Source: an uncultured Clostridium sp. (lineage in GTDB: Bacteria > Bacillota > Clostridia > Lachnospirales > Lachnospiraceae). From it: DNA of 10,274 nucleotides. Location of the stretch: NCBI GenBank assembly GCA_900551135.1, contig URUX01000081.1, positions 1-10,274 of the forward strand. Direction: 5' to 3'. Under the pieces are notes generated by a model. The model ran no database searches, was not told the origin of the DNA, and saw only the letters and a program-made list of their open reading frames with translations. The translations under genes were made by a program, and so were the position numbers. Positions 1 through 7,100 of the stretch are shown one piece after another (positions within the stretch are counted from its first letter, which is position 1; each line of letters opens with the position of its first letter).

Positions 1-396
1 TTCCCTTTGGGGATAACCAATACAGGCATTTAAATTGAAAATATTCTGGGCTTTTGAAATTTCCTCAAGGGCTTCATAAAGCTTTCTGCCAATCCCCATC
101 TGTCTTCTGGTCTCTTTTAAATAAATGCTGGTTTCTGCCGCCCACTGGTAAGCAGCCCGCTTTCCAAAAGGTCCTGTATAGGCATAACCCAGGATTTCCC
201 CTTCTTGTTCTGCCACTATATAGGGATACTTTTCTAATGTCTCCCTGATTCTCCCTGTAAATTCTTCCAGCGAAGGCACCGTATATTCAAATGTAATCGC
301 CGTCTTTTCTACATAAGGAGCATAGATTTTTAACAGTTCTGGGGCATCCGTTTCCTCTGCAATGCGGATTATCATGCCGTCTGCTTCTGTTTTCAT
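1..396 (-). CDS. GNAT N-acetyltransferase, phosphinothricin acetyltransferase (PAT/bar)-like, C-terminus cut by window edge
   Basis: My own minus-strand translation gives 132 residues with no stop before base 1, so the C-terminus (about 40-50 residues by family length) is missing. The N-terminus reads like the PAT branch of the GNAT family: MIIRIAEETDAPELLKIYAP at residues 8-27, TFEYTVPSLEEF at 35-46, GYAYTGPFGKRAAY at 70-83, ETSIYL at 88-93 (Glu88 matches the family's conserved acid), and the acetyl-CoA pyrophosphate-binding loop RRQMGIGRKL at 97-106. Such enzymes move acetyl from acetyl-CoA to a small amine; members act on phosphinothricin, methionine sulfoximine or unknown amines, so the substrate cannot be called. 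The start at 396 is chosen because AGGAGG lies upstream (410-415), though 13 bases away is long. ATG codons at 429 and 375 are alternatives, and 375 gives the usual family N-terminus. It follows nfnB on the same strand with no obvious functional link. Confidence 0.85.
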   Translation of the reverse strand, partial: MKTEADGMIIRIAEETDAPELLKIYAPYVEKTAITFEYTVPSLEEFTGRIRETLEKYPYIVAEQEGEILGYAYTGPFGKRAAYQWAAETSIYLKETRRQMGIGRKLYEALEEISKAQNIFNLNACIGYPQRE

Positions 397-436
397 CTCC
401 GGTTCTGTTCCTCCTGCAACTAGCTGCATCTGGCAG

Positions 437-508
437 AAAAAACTGCTGCAAAACGAAATCCGGCTTCTCTGCCAAAGCAGATTCCCCACTTTTTCATCCT
501 GCAGCAGT
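437..508 (-). terminator. possible intrinsic terminator after nfnB (long-loop inverted repeat plus T-run)
   Basis: On the minus strand ACTGCTGCA (508-500) can pair with TGCAGCAGT (450-442), extended by one G-U and one A-U pair, and is followed directly by a run of T (to 437). The loop is about 49 bases, much longer than in a typical terminator, and holds a small inner CTGC/GCAG hairpin. It sits between the nfnB stop and the acetyltransferase start, where a terminator would make sense. The long loop makes the call weak. Confidence 0.3.
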
Positions 509-534
509 CTGTTAAAACCGTCAGAAACAGTTCT

Positions 535-1920
535 TTACTTATTTCTTAAATACTCGTCAATTCCTCTGGCTCCGGCTTTTCCTGCTTCCATTGCCAAAAT
601 TACCGTAGCTGCTCCGGTTACTGCATCGCCTCCGGCAAAAACGCCTTCTCTGCTGGTCTGGCCGTTGTCTTCCCTGGCAACGATGCACTTATGTCTGTTG
701 ACCTCTAATCCTTCTGTTGTAGCAGAAATCAGCGGATTGGGAGAAGTACCCAGGGACATGATAACCGTATCTACTTCGATGGTATAGTCTGAGCCAGGAA
801 TTTCTACCGGACGCCTTCTGCCAGAAGCATCCGGCTCTCCTAATTCCATTTTGCGGACTACCATACCGGTAACCCAGTCATTTTCATCGGTCAGAATCTC
901 TACCGGATTGGTCAGAAGATCAAAAATTACGCCCTCTTCTTTGGCATGGTGTACTTCTTCTGCACGAGCCGGAAGTTCTGCTTCACTTCTCCGGTAAACC
1001 ACATGAACTTCTGCGCCTAAACGAAGTGCTGTTCTGGCGGCATCCATCGCTACGTTTCCGCCTCCTACTACAGCTACTTTCTTTCCGGCAGCAATCGGAG
1101 TATCGTAATCATCCCGGAATGCTTTCATCAGATTATTTCTGGTCAGGTATTCATTTGCAGAAAATACGCCGTTGGCATTTTCTCCCGGAATTCCCATAAA
1201 TTTCGGAAGTCCTGCTCCGGATCCGATAAAGACTGCCTCAAATCCTTCTTCATCCATTAATTCATCGATAGTAACAGACTTTCCAATAATCACATTGGTC
1301 TCAATTGTTACGCCTAACTTTCTGACATTATCAATTTCAGAACGCACGACCGTATTTTTGGGAAGACGGAACTCCGGAATACCATAGGTCAGCACGCCTC
1401 CCGGTTCATGAAGAGCCTCAAAAATCGTTACCTCATAGCCCATCTTGGCCAAATCCCCGGCGCAGGTCAGCCCGGCAGGGCCGGAACCGATTACCGCTAC
1501 TTTTCGGCCATTGGTCTTTTCCGGAGCAGCAGGAACGAATCCATTTTCCCTGGACCAGTCTGCTACAAATCGCTCCAGCTTTCCAATAGAAACCGGCTCT
1601 CCCTTAATTCCCCGGATACATTTGCCTTCACACTGGGTTTCCTGAGGACATACCCGACCGCATACAGCCGGAAGGGTGGAAGATTTGGCAATAACTTCTG
1701 CTGCTCCTTTAAAATCTCTCTCTGTTATCTTTTTAATAAATGCCGGTATGTCAATGGAAACCGGACATCCCTGAACGCATAACGGCTTTTTGCACTGAAG
1801 ACAGCGCTTTGCTTCCTCCACTGCTTCCTCTTCGCTGTATCCCAGACATACTTCTTTAAAATTTGTCGCTCTTACCTTTGGGTCCTGTTCCCCGATGGGA
1901 ACTCTCTTCATTCCGTCCAT
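535..1920 (-). CDS. nfnB: NfnB / GltA: NADPH-binding FAD, 2x[4Fe-4S] subunit of NADH-dependent reduced ferredoxin:NADP+ oxidoreductase ('glutamate synthase small subunit-like')
   Basis: A 461-residue protein, full length for the family. The N-terminal ferredoxin-like domain has two cysteine sets, C40-x2-C43-x4-C48-x3-C52 and C87-x3-C91-x5-C97-x3-C101, fitting two [4Fe-4S] clusters. Next come an FAD Rossmann motif (VAVIGSGPAGL, 141-151), an NAD(P)H Rossmann motif (VAVVGGGNVAMDAAR, 282-296), and the closing FAD motif AGGDAVTGAATV (429-440). Automatic annotation usually calls this fold the NADPH-dependent glutamate synthase small subunit (gltA). Here it follows an NfnA-like gene directly and no large glutamate synthase subunit is visible. 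The likelier role is the large subunit of cytoplasmic NfnAB, which couples ferredoxin, NADH and NADP+ by flavin-based electron bifurcation. The start ATG overlaps the nfnA stop by one base (TGATG), with GGAGGTGA nine bases upstream. A SudA-type role cannot be excluded. Confidence 0.87.
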   Translation of the reverse strand: MDGMKRVPIGEQDPKVRATNFKEVCLGYSEEEAVEEAKRCLQCKKPLCVQGCPVSIDIPAFIKKITERDFKGAAEVIAKSSTLPAVCGRVCPQETQCEGKCIRGIKGEPVSIGKLERFVADWSRENGFVPAAPEKTNGRKVAVIGSGPAGLTCAGDLAKMGYEVTIFEALHEPGGVLTYGIPEFRLPKNTVVRSEIDNVRKLGVTIETNVIIGKSVTIDELMDEEGFEAVFIGSGAGLPKFMGIPGENANGVFSANEYLTRNNLMKAFRDDYDTPIAAGKKVAVVGGGNVAMDAARTALRLGAEVHVVYRRSEAELPARAEEVHHAKEEGVIFDLLTNPVEILTDENDWVTGMVVRKMELGEPDASGRRRPVEIPGSDYTIEVDTVIMSLGTSPNPLISATTEGLEVNRHKCIVAREDNGQTSREGVFAGGDAVTGAATVILAMEAGKAGARGIDEYLRNK

Positions 1921-2810
1921 CAGTCGTCACCTCCGCAATGTCCGCATCCGCCGTGATGCGTTGCACCCTCCTGGGCTTTTAACATATCCCGGCCCTCCTG
2001 GGTCTTATACATCTGCTGTCTCTTCATGGCCTGGTCAAAATCGACCAGATGGCCGTCAAACTCCGGTCCGTCTACACAGGCAAATTTTACTTCGCCTCCT
2101 ACGGTAACACGGCAGGCTCCGCACATTCCTGTGCCGTCTACCATAATCGGGTTTAAGCTGACAATTGTTGGAATCCCCAGTTCTTTTGTCAGTTTCGCTA
2201 CAAATTTCATCATAATCATCGGGCCAATGGCTACGCAGACATCGTATGTTTTTCCTTCATTTTTTACTAAATCTTCAATTACTGCTGTCACCATGCCTTT
2301 TCGGCCGTAGGAGCCGTCATCTGTCGTAACATACAGGATTCCGGCAGCCGCTTCCATCTCTTTTTCCAGAATCAGCAGATCTTTATTTTTAGATCCCACA
2401 ATCACATCTGCATCTATTCCATGGGCTTTCATCCACTTTACCTGCGGATATACAGGAGCAGCGCCTACGCCGCCTGCCACAAATAAATACTTTCTCTTTT
2501 TTACTTCCTCCAGCGGATCGCTGACAAATTCCGATGGATTTCCCAACGGTCCCACTACGTCCTGGAATGCATCCCCTGTTTTTAAGAACGCCATTCTGTA
2601 AGTAGATGCGCCGACTGTCTGAAATACAATGGTAATCGTTCCCTTCTCTCTGTCATAGTCGCAAATAGTCAGCGGAATCCGTTCTCCTTCTTCGTCTATC
2701 TTTACAATAACGAACTCTCCTGGCTGACAGGATCTTGCTACCCTGGGAGCTTCTACGTCCATCAGATATATTTTATCAGCAAGCTGTTCTGCCTTTAAAA
2801 TCCTGTACAT
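1920..2810 (-). CDS. nfnA: NfnA: FAD/NAD-binding [2Fe-2S] subunit of NADH-dependent reduced ferredoxin:NADP+ oxidoreductase (sulfide/dihydroorotate dehydrogenase electron-transfer subunit family)
   Basis: A 296-residue ferredoxin-NAD(P) reductase-fold protein. The N-terminal beta-barrel binds FAD (QPGEFVIVK at 29-37; RIPLTICDYD at 44-53). The nucleotide-binding domain has YLFVAGGVGAAPVYPQ (108-123), and YDVCVAIGPMIMMKFV (189-204) is the typical C-terminal NAD-domain signature. The cluster region has D225, C230, C233 and C245 (DGTGMCGAC then FACVDGP), matching the Asp plus three Cys pattern I recall for the NfnA [2Fe-2S] centre. Family relatives include PyrK and SudB, but direct coupling to the gltA-like gene favours NfnA. 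In NfnAB this subunit carries the NADH-site FAD that bifurcates electrons. The start has GAGGAG eight bases upstream, and a good promoter lies about 70 bases further up. The C-terminal tail is unusual, rich in His, Gly and Cys (residues 285-294), and its last codons also form the nfnB ribosome binding site. Confidence 0.87.
   Translation of the reverse strand: MYRILKAEQLADKIYLMDVEAPRVARSCQPGEFVIVKIDEEGERIPLTICDYDREKGTITIVFQTVGASTYRMAFLKTGDAFQDVVGPLGNPSEFVSDPLEEVKKRKYLFVAGGVGAAPVYPQVKWMKAHGIDADVIVGSKNKDLLILEKEMEAAAGILYVTTDDGSYGRKGMVTAVIEDLVKNEGKTYDVCVAIGPMIMMKFVAKLTKELGIPTIVSLNPIMVDGTGMCGACRVTVGGEVKFACVDGPEFDGHLVDFDQAMKRQQMYKTQEGRDMLKAQEGATHHGGCGHCGGDD
1927..1934 (-). promoter_or_regulatory. 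nfnB ribosome binding site inside the end of nfnA
   Basis: The minus-strand sequence GGAGGTGA is a near-perfect Shine-Dalgarno; its GGAGG core ends nine bases before the nfnB ATG at 1920. The same bases encode the last Gly-Gly-Asp residues of NfnA, and the stop and start share one A (TGATG). This supports translational coupling of the two subunits. Confidence 0.8.
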
Positions 2811-2818
2811 CTCTTATT

Positions 2819-2824
2819 CTCCTC
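2819..2824 (-). promoter_or_regulatory. nfnA ribosome binding site
   Basis: GAGGAG on the minus strand, eight bases before the ATG at 2810, supports this start. The leader between it and the predicted transcription start is A-rich and shows no stable hairpin or riboswitch-like fold that I can recognise. Confidence 0.75.
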
Positions 2825-2881
2825 TTCTTTCTTTTGATAGCGTTGTAATACATTAAAGTTCTGACTTGAGCATTTTTCTTA

Positions 2882-2910
2882 ATATTATCATTGATTCTGG
2901 TTTCTGGCAA
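2882..2910 (-). promoter_or_regulatory. sigma-A-type promoter of nfnAB
   Basis: On the minus strand a -35 box TTGCCA (2910-2905) is followed by exactly 17 bases and a -10 box TAATAT (2887-2882). A TG one base upstream of the -10 box makes an extended -10. Transcription would start near 2875, giving a leader of about 65 bases before nfnA. The surrounding gap (2811-2964) is AT-rich and holds no other gene. The spacer contains a short direct repeat (CCAGAA, one base, CCAGAA) that could be chance. I see no Rex- or Fur-like palindrome. Confidence 0.65.
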
Positions 2911-2964
2911 TACTTTTTTACGGTTTAGCCTCAAAAAAAATCTAAAATCACCAAAAAAATATTT

Positions 2965-3459
2965 TTATTTGATAATTCGCTGGTACATACGAAATTCATA
3001 GCACAAATTAAAGTAGGTCTGCTCGTCGCTTTCCGCCTTCAGTTCCCACTCGTTTGCTTTCTCCAGATTCGGAAAATACGTGTCTGCATCGTATTCATAA
3101 TCGATCCAGGTTACATGGGCTGTATCGCAATAAGGCAGAAACAGCTCATAAACCTCCTGCCCCCCTGCTACGTAAATATCTTCTGACGGATACTTTTCCA
3201 GTTCTTTCAGCGCCTCTTCCAGGCTGTGTACCGTCACAGCCCCTTTTACAGAATAAGATTTGTCCCTGCTTAATACAATGGTAGTGCGTCCGTATAACGG
3301 CTGTCCTCCCGGAAGGCTTTCCAGGGTCTTCCTTCCCATAACCAATACTTTTCCCAGAGTTTCTTCCCGAAACATTTTCTGATCTTCCGGTATGGAAACC
3401 AGAAGCTGGCCCTTATTGCCAATGGCCCAGTGCTTATCTGCCGCCACTATCAGATTCAT
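2965..3459 (-). CDS. folA: dihydrofolate reductase
   Basis: A 164-residue protein of normal DHFR length. It reduces 7,8-dihydrofolate to tetrahydrofolate with NADPH in the cytoplasm, feeding one-carbon metabolism and thymidylate synthesis. Visible family signatures are the N-terminal strand and Met20-type loop IVAADKHWAIGNKGQLL (4-20), the substrate-binding acid D26 in SIPEDQKMF (22-30), MGRKTLESLP (41-50), GRTTIVLSR (57-65), the cofactor-binding stretch IYVAGGQEVYELFLP (95-109), and DADTYFP (124-130). No residue is obviously missing. The ATG overlaps the upstream thyX-like stop as ATGA, and its AGGAGG (3467-3472, spacing 7) lies inside that gene's last codons. It is therefore very likely co-translated as the last gene of the addB-addA-thyX-like-folA block. 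No clear GC-rich terminator follows, only T- and A-runs. Confidence 0.96.
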   Translation of the reverse strand: MNLIVAADKHWAIGNKGQLLVSIPEDQKMFREETLGKVLVMGRKTLESLPGGQPLYGRTTIVLSRDKSYSVKGAVTVHSLEEALKELEKYPSEDIYVAGGQEVYELFLPYCDTAHVTWIDYEYDADTYFPNLEKANEWELKAESDEQTYFNLCYEFRMYQRIIK

Positions 3460-4094
3460 TTCTGCTCCTCCTGTTCATCCTCCGCGATAATCAGTTCTTT
3501 CCCATAAGGAAGAGTCTGAATCCAGTCGCAGAATGTATGCCATTCTGCCAGCTTATGATTTCTTCTGGCATAATAAATATTAACCAGAGTTTCATAATTA
3601 AAGGTACAGGTACGCATCTGATTATAGCTGGAGGGCAGAAGCTGAATCATATCATACCAGTCTGCCTTATCCTTGGTTTCCAGATAACGGAGCCGGATTT
3701 CTTCCAGTTTTGCAATGACCGTATCCATAAATTCCAACGTGGATTCTGTCATATGATCCACACTGAAATCCTCTCTTTCAAAAGCTTTACTGTGAATTTT
3801 ATGCATGGTGCTGGTGGAATTTGCCACTGTCGCCACCTTATAGGTGTCATATTCTTTCCACCAGTATAACGGTGCAGTAATGTCTACAGACACAAAAATC
3901 TGACGGATAAATTTGCGGTGGTCGCTTCCTGCCTTCCGAAGGCGGACTGCCAGACTTAAATCATTGGGGCCTAATACATACTGTCCGTCTTCATCATAAC
4001 TGCTGTCCATTCTGCCCCAGCTGTTCATGGGATTTCTGGCGCCTCTCATGGCATTTTCCAGATTCATTACACTGGTTCTTTCTAATTTAATCAT
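3456..4094 (-). CDS. divergent ThyX-like (flavin-dependent thymidylate synthase-related) protein lacking the RHR signature
   Basis: A 212-residue protein with no signal peptide or membrane segment. Its layout resembles ThyX. LGPNDLSLAVRLRKAGSDH (41-59) matches the region before the core. VDITAPLYWWKEYDTYKVA (70-88) then NSTSTMHK (92-99) lines up with the ThyX stretch AP(I/L)F..RQ..RHR...N..S.RY, and LPSSYNQMRTCTFNYETLVN (153-172) with ARRNHKLAEWHTF (176-188) lines up with the C-terminal LP.....-N...L..-R...-AQWE part. The RHR positions, which shape the flavin/dUMP site in classical ThyX, read TYK here, and the GRY motif is STMH. It may be an active variant, a nucleotide-binding relative or a non-catalytic protein; I cannot tell which. 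The start has AAGGAG six bases upstream, overlapping the addA stop. It ends in an acidic Glu/Gln tail (205-211) that also encodes the folA ribosome binding site. Confidence 0.7.
   Translation of the reverse strand: MIKLERTSVMNLENAMRGARNPMNSWGRMDSSYDEDGQYVLGPNDLSLAVRLRKAGSDHRKFIRQIFVSVDITAPLYWWKEYDTYKVATVANSTSTMHKIHSKAFEREDFSVDHMTESTLEFMDTVIAKLEEIRLRYLETKDKADWYDMIQLLPSSYNQMRTCTFNYETLVNIYYARRNHKLAEWHTFCDWIQTLPYGKELIIAEDEQEEQK
3467..3472 (-). promoter_or_regulatory. folA ribosome binding site inside the thyX-like gene
   Basis: AGGAGG on the minus strand lies seven bases before the folA ATG (3459), inside the Glu-rich last codons of the thyX-like gene. Combined with the ATGA overlap it indicates translational coupling. 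Confidence 0.75.
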
Positions 4095-4104
4095 CTGTTT
4101 CTCC

Positions 4105-7100
4105 TTATTGTTTGTTTTCTGTATGCTGCATCAAAATTTCTGTTCCTAAAGCAAAGGAATAAATAATCTGTTCCTTTACCTGTTTTCCTGTAATCTGTTC
4201 CAGGCTGCGTTTGTAGTATTCCATCTGGGTGCGGTAGCGGAAAACCAGTATCGGTTCCTTGCCTTTTTCTATCTGATCTGTTTTATAATCAATCAAAACC
4301 AGACCGTCCTCTTCTTCTATCCAGGCATCTATCATTCCCTGAACCAGAACCAGTTCATCCGACTGGGCGATTTCCATATCCCGTGCCGGAATCCCTACCA
4401 TAAACTGCTGTTCCCGGTGGAGACTTCCATTTTTTTCTGCCTCGGTCATCCTTCTTCCAAGAGGACTGAGTACCAGTTCTGCCACCTTTGGAATCTCTAC
4501 CAGTTCTGCATCTTCTTTTAAAATCAGGTCTTTTTCCACCATATTTTCTATATCGGCTGCAATATTTGCACAAACTTCTGCATCCGTTTTTCCTGCGGAA
4601 ACGGATTCTAAATGCAGCAATTCCAGTACCCGGTGGAAACTGGTTCCACGGACTGCTCCGTTCACCGGCTTTCCTGGCATTTTAACGGCAGGCCTGTCCC
4701 GTTCCTCTCCCTGGCCAGCCGCCTCCAATGCCTGTCTGCGCCGTTTGATTTCCGACACCGAAAGCATGGCGTACAATTCCATATCTGCCTGAAATGGATA
4801 CTGGTAAGAAAGCTGGCGTTTCAGACTTTCTTCAACTGCTTTATTATATACCAATGTACAGTCCAGCGCCAGCAAATCTTCTTTTGAGTTTTTTCTGTCT
4901 ATCTGTCTCATGACCTCATCTCCTACCAGACTGGCCACCGGAACGGTTTCCATGGTCATAAGGCCCAATGCCTTCACTTCCGCAAAAGCCATCAGGAGCC
5001 AGTCCAGATAAGAGTTTGCGCCGGATAACATTGCAGACGCAATTCCGGTTTGCTCCGGTTCTCTCTTCACATCCCATTTCTCCAGTTTTTTATCCAGCGA
5101 TTTTTCAGAAGCAGTCATAATCAGTTTTTCTTTTGCCCTGGTCATGGCCACATAGAGGATTCTTAATTCCTCTCCAAGGGTTTCTGTATCCATACGGCGT
5201 TTTAAAACCTGTTTTTTCAAAGTAGGCATCTTCACCCTTCTGTCCAAATCCAGATAGTCCGATGCAATTCCCAGTTCCGGATCAATTAAAATCTTTCCCG
5301 TCAAATCCTGTTTATTAAACCGCTTTCCCATTCCTGCAAGGATTACCACCGGAAATTCCAGACCTTTGCTTTTGTGAATACTCATAATCCGGACAACATC
5401 GGAATGTTCGCCAAATACAGAGGCCTCTCCAAAATCCGTCTCGTACTTTTTCAGCTTTTCAATATACCGGATAAAGTGAAACAGCCCTTTATAACTGGTT
5501 TCTTCATAAGAAGACGCTTTTTCTGCCAGCATATCCAGATTGGCCTGTCTGGTACGTCCTGCCGGCATGGCAGAAACATAATCGTAATATCCGCTGCGGC
5601 GGTATATCTGGTAAAGAAGTTCGTGAATCGGCAGACAGGTGGCTAAAAAGCTGTATTCCTGCAGCATTCCCTCCAGTTTCTGAAGTTTTCCCTCTATTTC
5701 CGGATGAAGAGCCTTCTCACTGGATTCTGATTCCGGTTCTTCATAAAGCCAGTGGCGTACTGCCCCGTAAAGCCCTCTGTCTCCATATTTATTTTTACCG
5801 GAATACCGTTTATAATCTGCCATCAGCCAGGCCAGTTCCTCTTCATTCATTCCAATCATGGGGGATTTTAAAACGCAGGCCAGGGGAATATCCTGAAAGG
5901 GATTGTCTACCACAGCCAGCAGGCTTAACATGGTTTCTACCTCTGCGGTATCAAAATATCCGGTCTGGGTCTGGGCAGCTGCCGGTATCCCTGCATTCAT
6001 CAGCACATTTACCAGTACCTCTGCCCACCCGGTAACACTTCGAAGCAGAATCACAATATCTCCTAATTCTGCCGGACGGTACGCTTCTTTCTTTTTATCC
6101 CAAATCAAAAGTCCCTTTTCCTTATCCGTAAGGCTTCTGATTTTTTCTGCAATCATTCGGGCTTCCAGTTCTCTTGCCGTATAATCAGCGGCGTCCTCTT
6201 CCAGCCCTTCCATCACCTGACTGTCTGCAGGTACGACCAGCAGTTCTGTCCTGGTTCCCGTCCGCAGTTCCTGTCCCGGCTCTGCTGCTGCAAATTCTGC
6301 CCCCGGATACAGCGCCGTTTCCTCTGTATACCGGATTCCTCCCAGATTTTTCACCATAATCTGATAAAACACGGCATTAATGCTGTTTAACACCGAGACC
6401 CTGCTTCGGAAATTGCGGCGCAGTTCGATTTTCTGGTAACATCCCTGATCCGGGGAATACGTTTCATATTTTTCCAGAAACAATTCCGGCCTGGCAAGAC
6501 GGAACCGGTAAATACTCTGTTTTACATCTCCCACCATGAAAACATTGGGCCGCCCCTCTTTTTCTCTGGAAATTGCCTTGATTAAAGTTTCCTGCACCAG
6601 ATTGCTGTCCTGGTATTCATCTACCAGTATTTCTTCAAAACGGCTTCCGATTTCCCAGGCGGCAGCAGAAGGCCGCCGCTTCCCGTCTGTTTTCTCCCAC
6701 AGCACTTCCAGGGCAAAATGTTCCAAATCATTAAAATCCACCATATTCCGTTCTTTTTTTGCTGCCTGAAACCGGTCGGAAAACTCTCCTGCCAGCCGCA
6801 GCAGCAGTCCGGTCGTCTCTCTGGTTTCAGACATGGTCTGGATTACCCGGTCCAGAGACTGTCTGCCATAACTTTCTTTCCAGCCCTTTACAATCTTTTT
6901 TACCCGGTCCCGAAAAGCGGTTACCACGCTTTTCTTCTCCGGATCTACTTCTTTCTTCCGGACAGCCGGAAGCCTTCCAAAGGAAACCTTTGCCAGCAGT
7001 TCGTAAAACCGCTGGTAATCCGATATATTCTGAAAATGTTCCATCATTCCAGCGTCTTCTAAAATGGTGTCCCGGTAAGAAGCAGGGCCGTCCTCTTCTT

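Noticed and set aside
287..475. 62-codon minus-strand open frame overlapping the acetyltransferase start
   Set aside because: It is in a different frame from the acetyltransferase, is Arg/Cys-rich with no family resemblance, and conflicts with the well-supported GNAT reading.
397..534. Stop-free frame joining the end of nfnB to the acetyltransferase, suggesting a split fusion or read-through
   Set aside because: Forty-six codons without a stop is not rare by chance, the intervening translation resembles no known linker, and both proteins look complete at this junction.
362..787. 141-codon open frame on the plus strand across the nfnB end and the gap
   Set aside because: Its translation has no recognisable motif and it lies opposite the real nfnB C-terminus and acetyltransferase start.
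2931..2966. A/T-run region after folA as an intrinsic terminator
   Set aside because: It has T- and A-runs but only a weak TTTAG/CTAAA pairing with a bulge and no GC-rich stem, so a terminator call is not supported.
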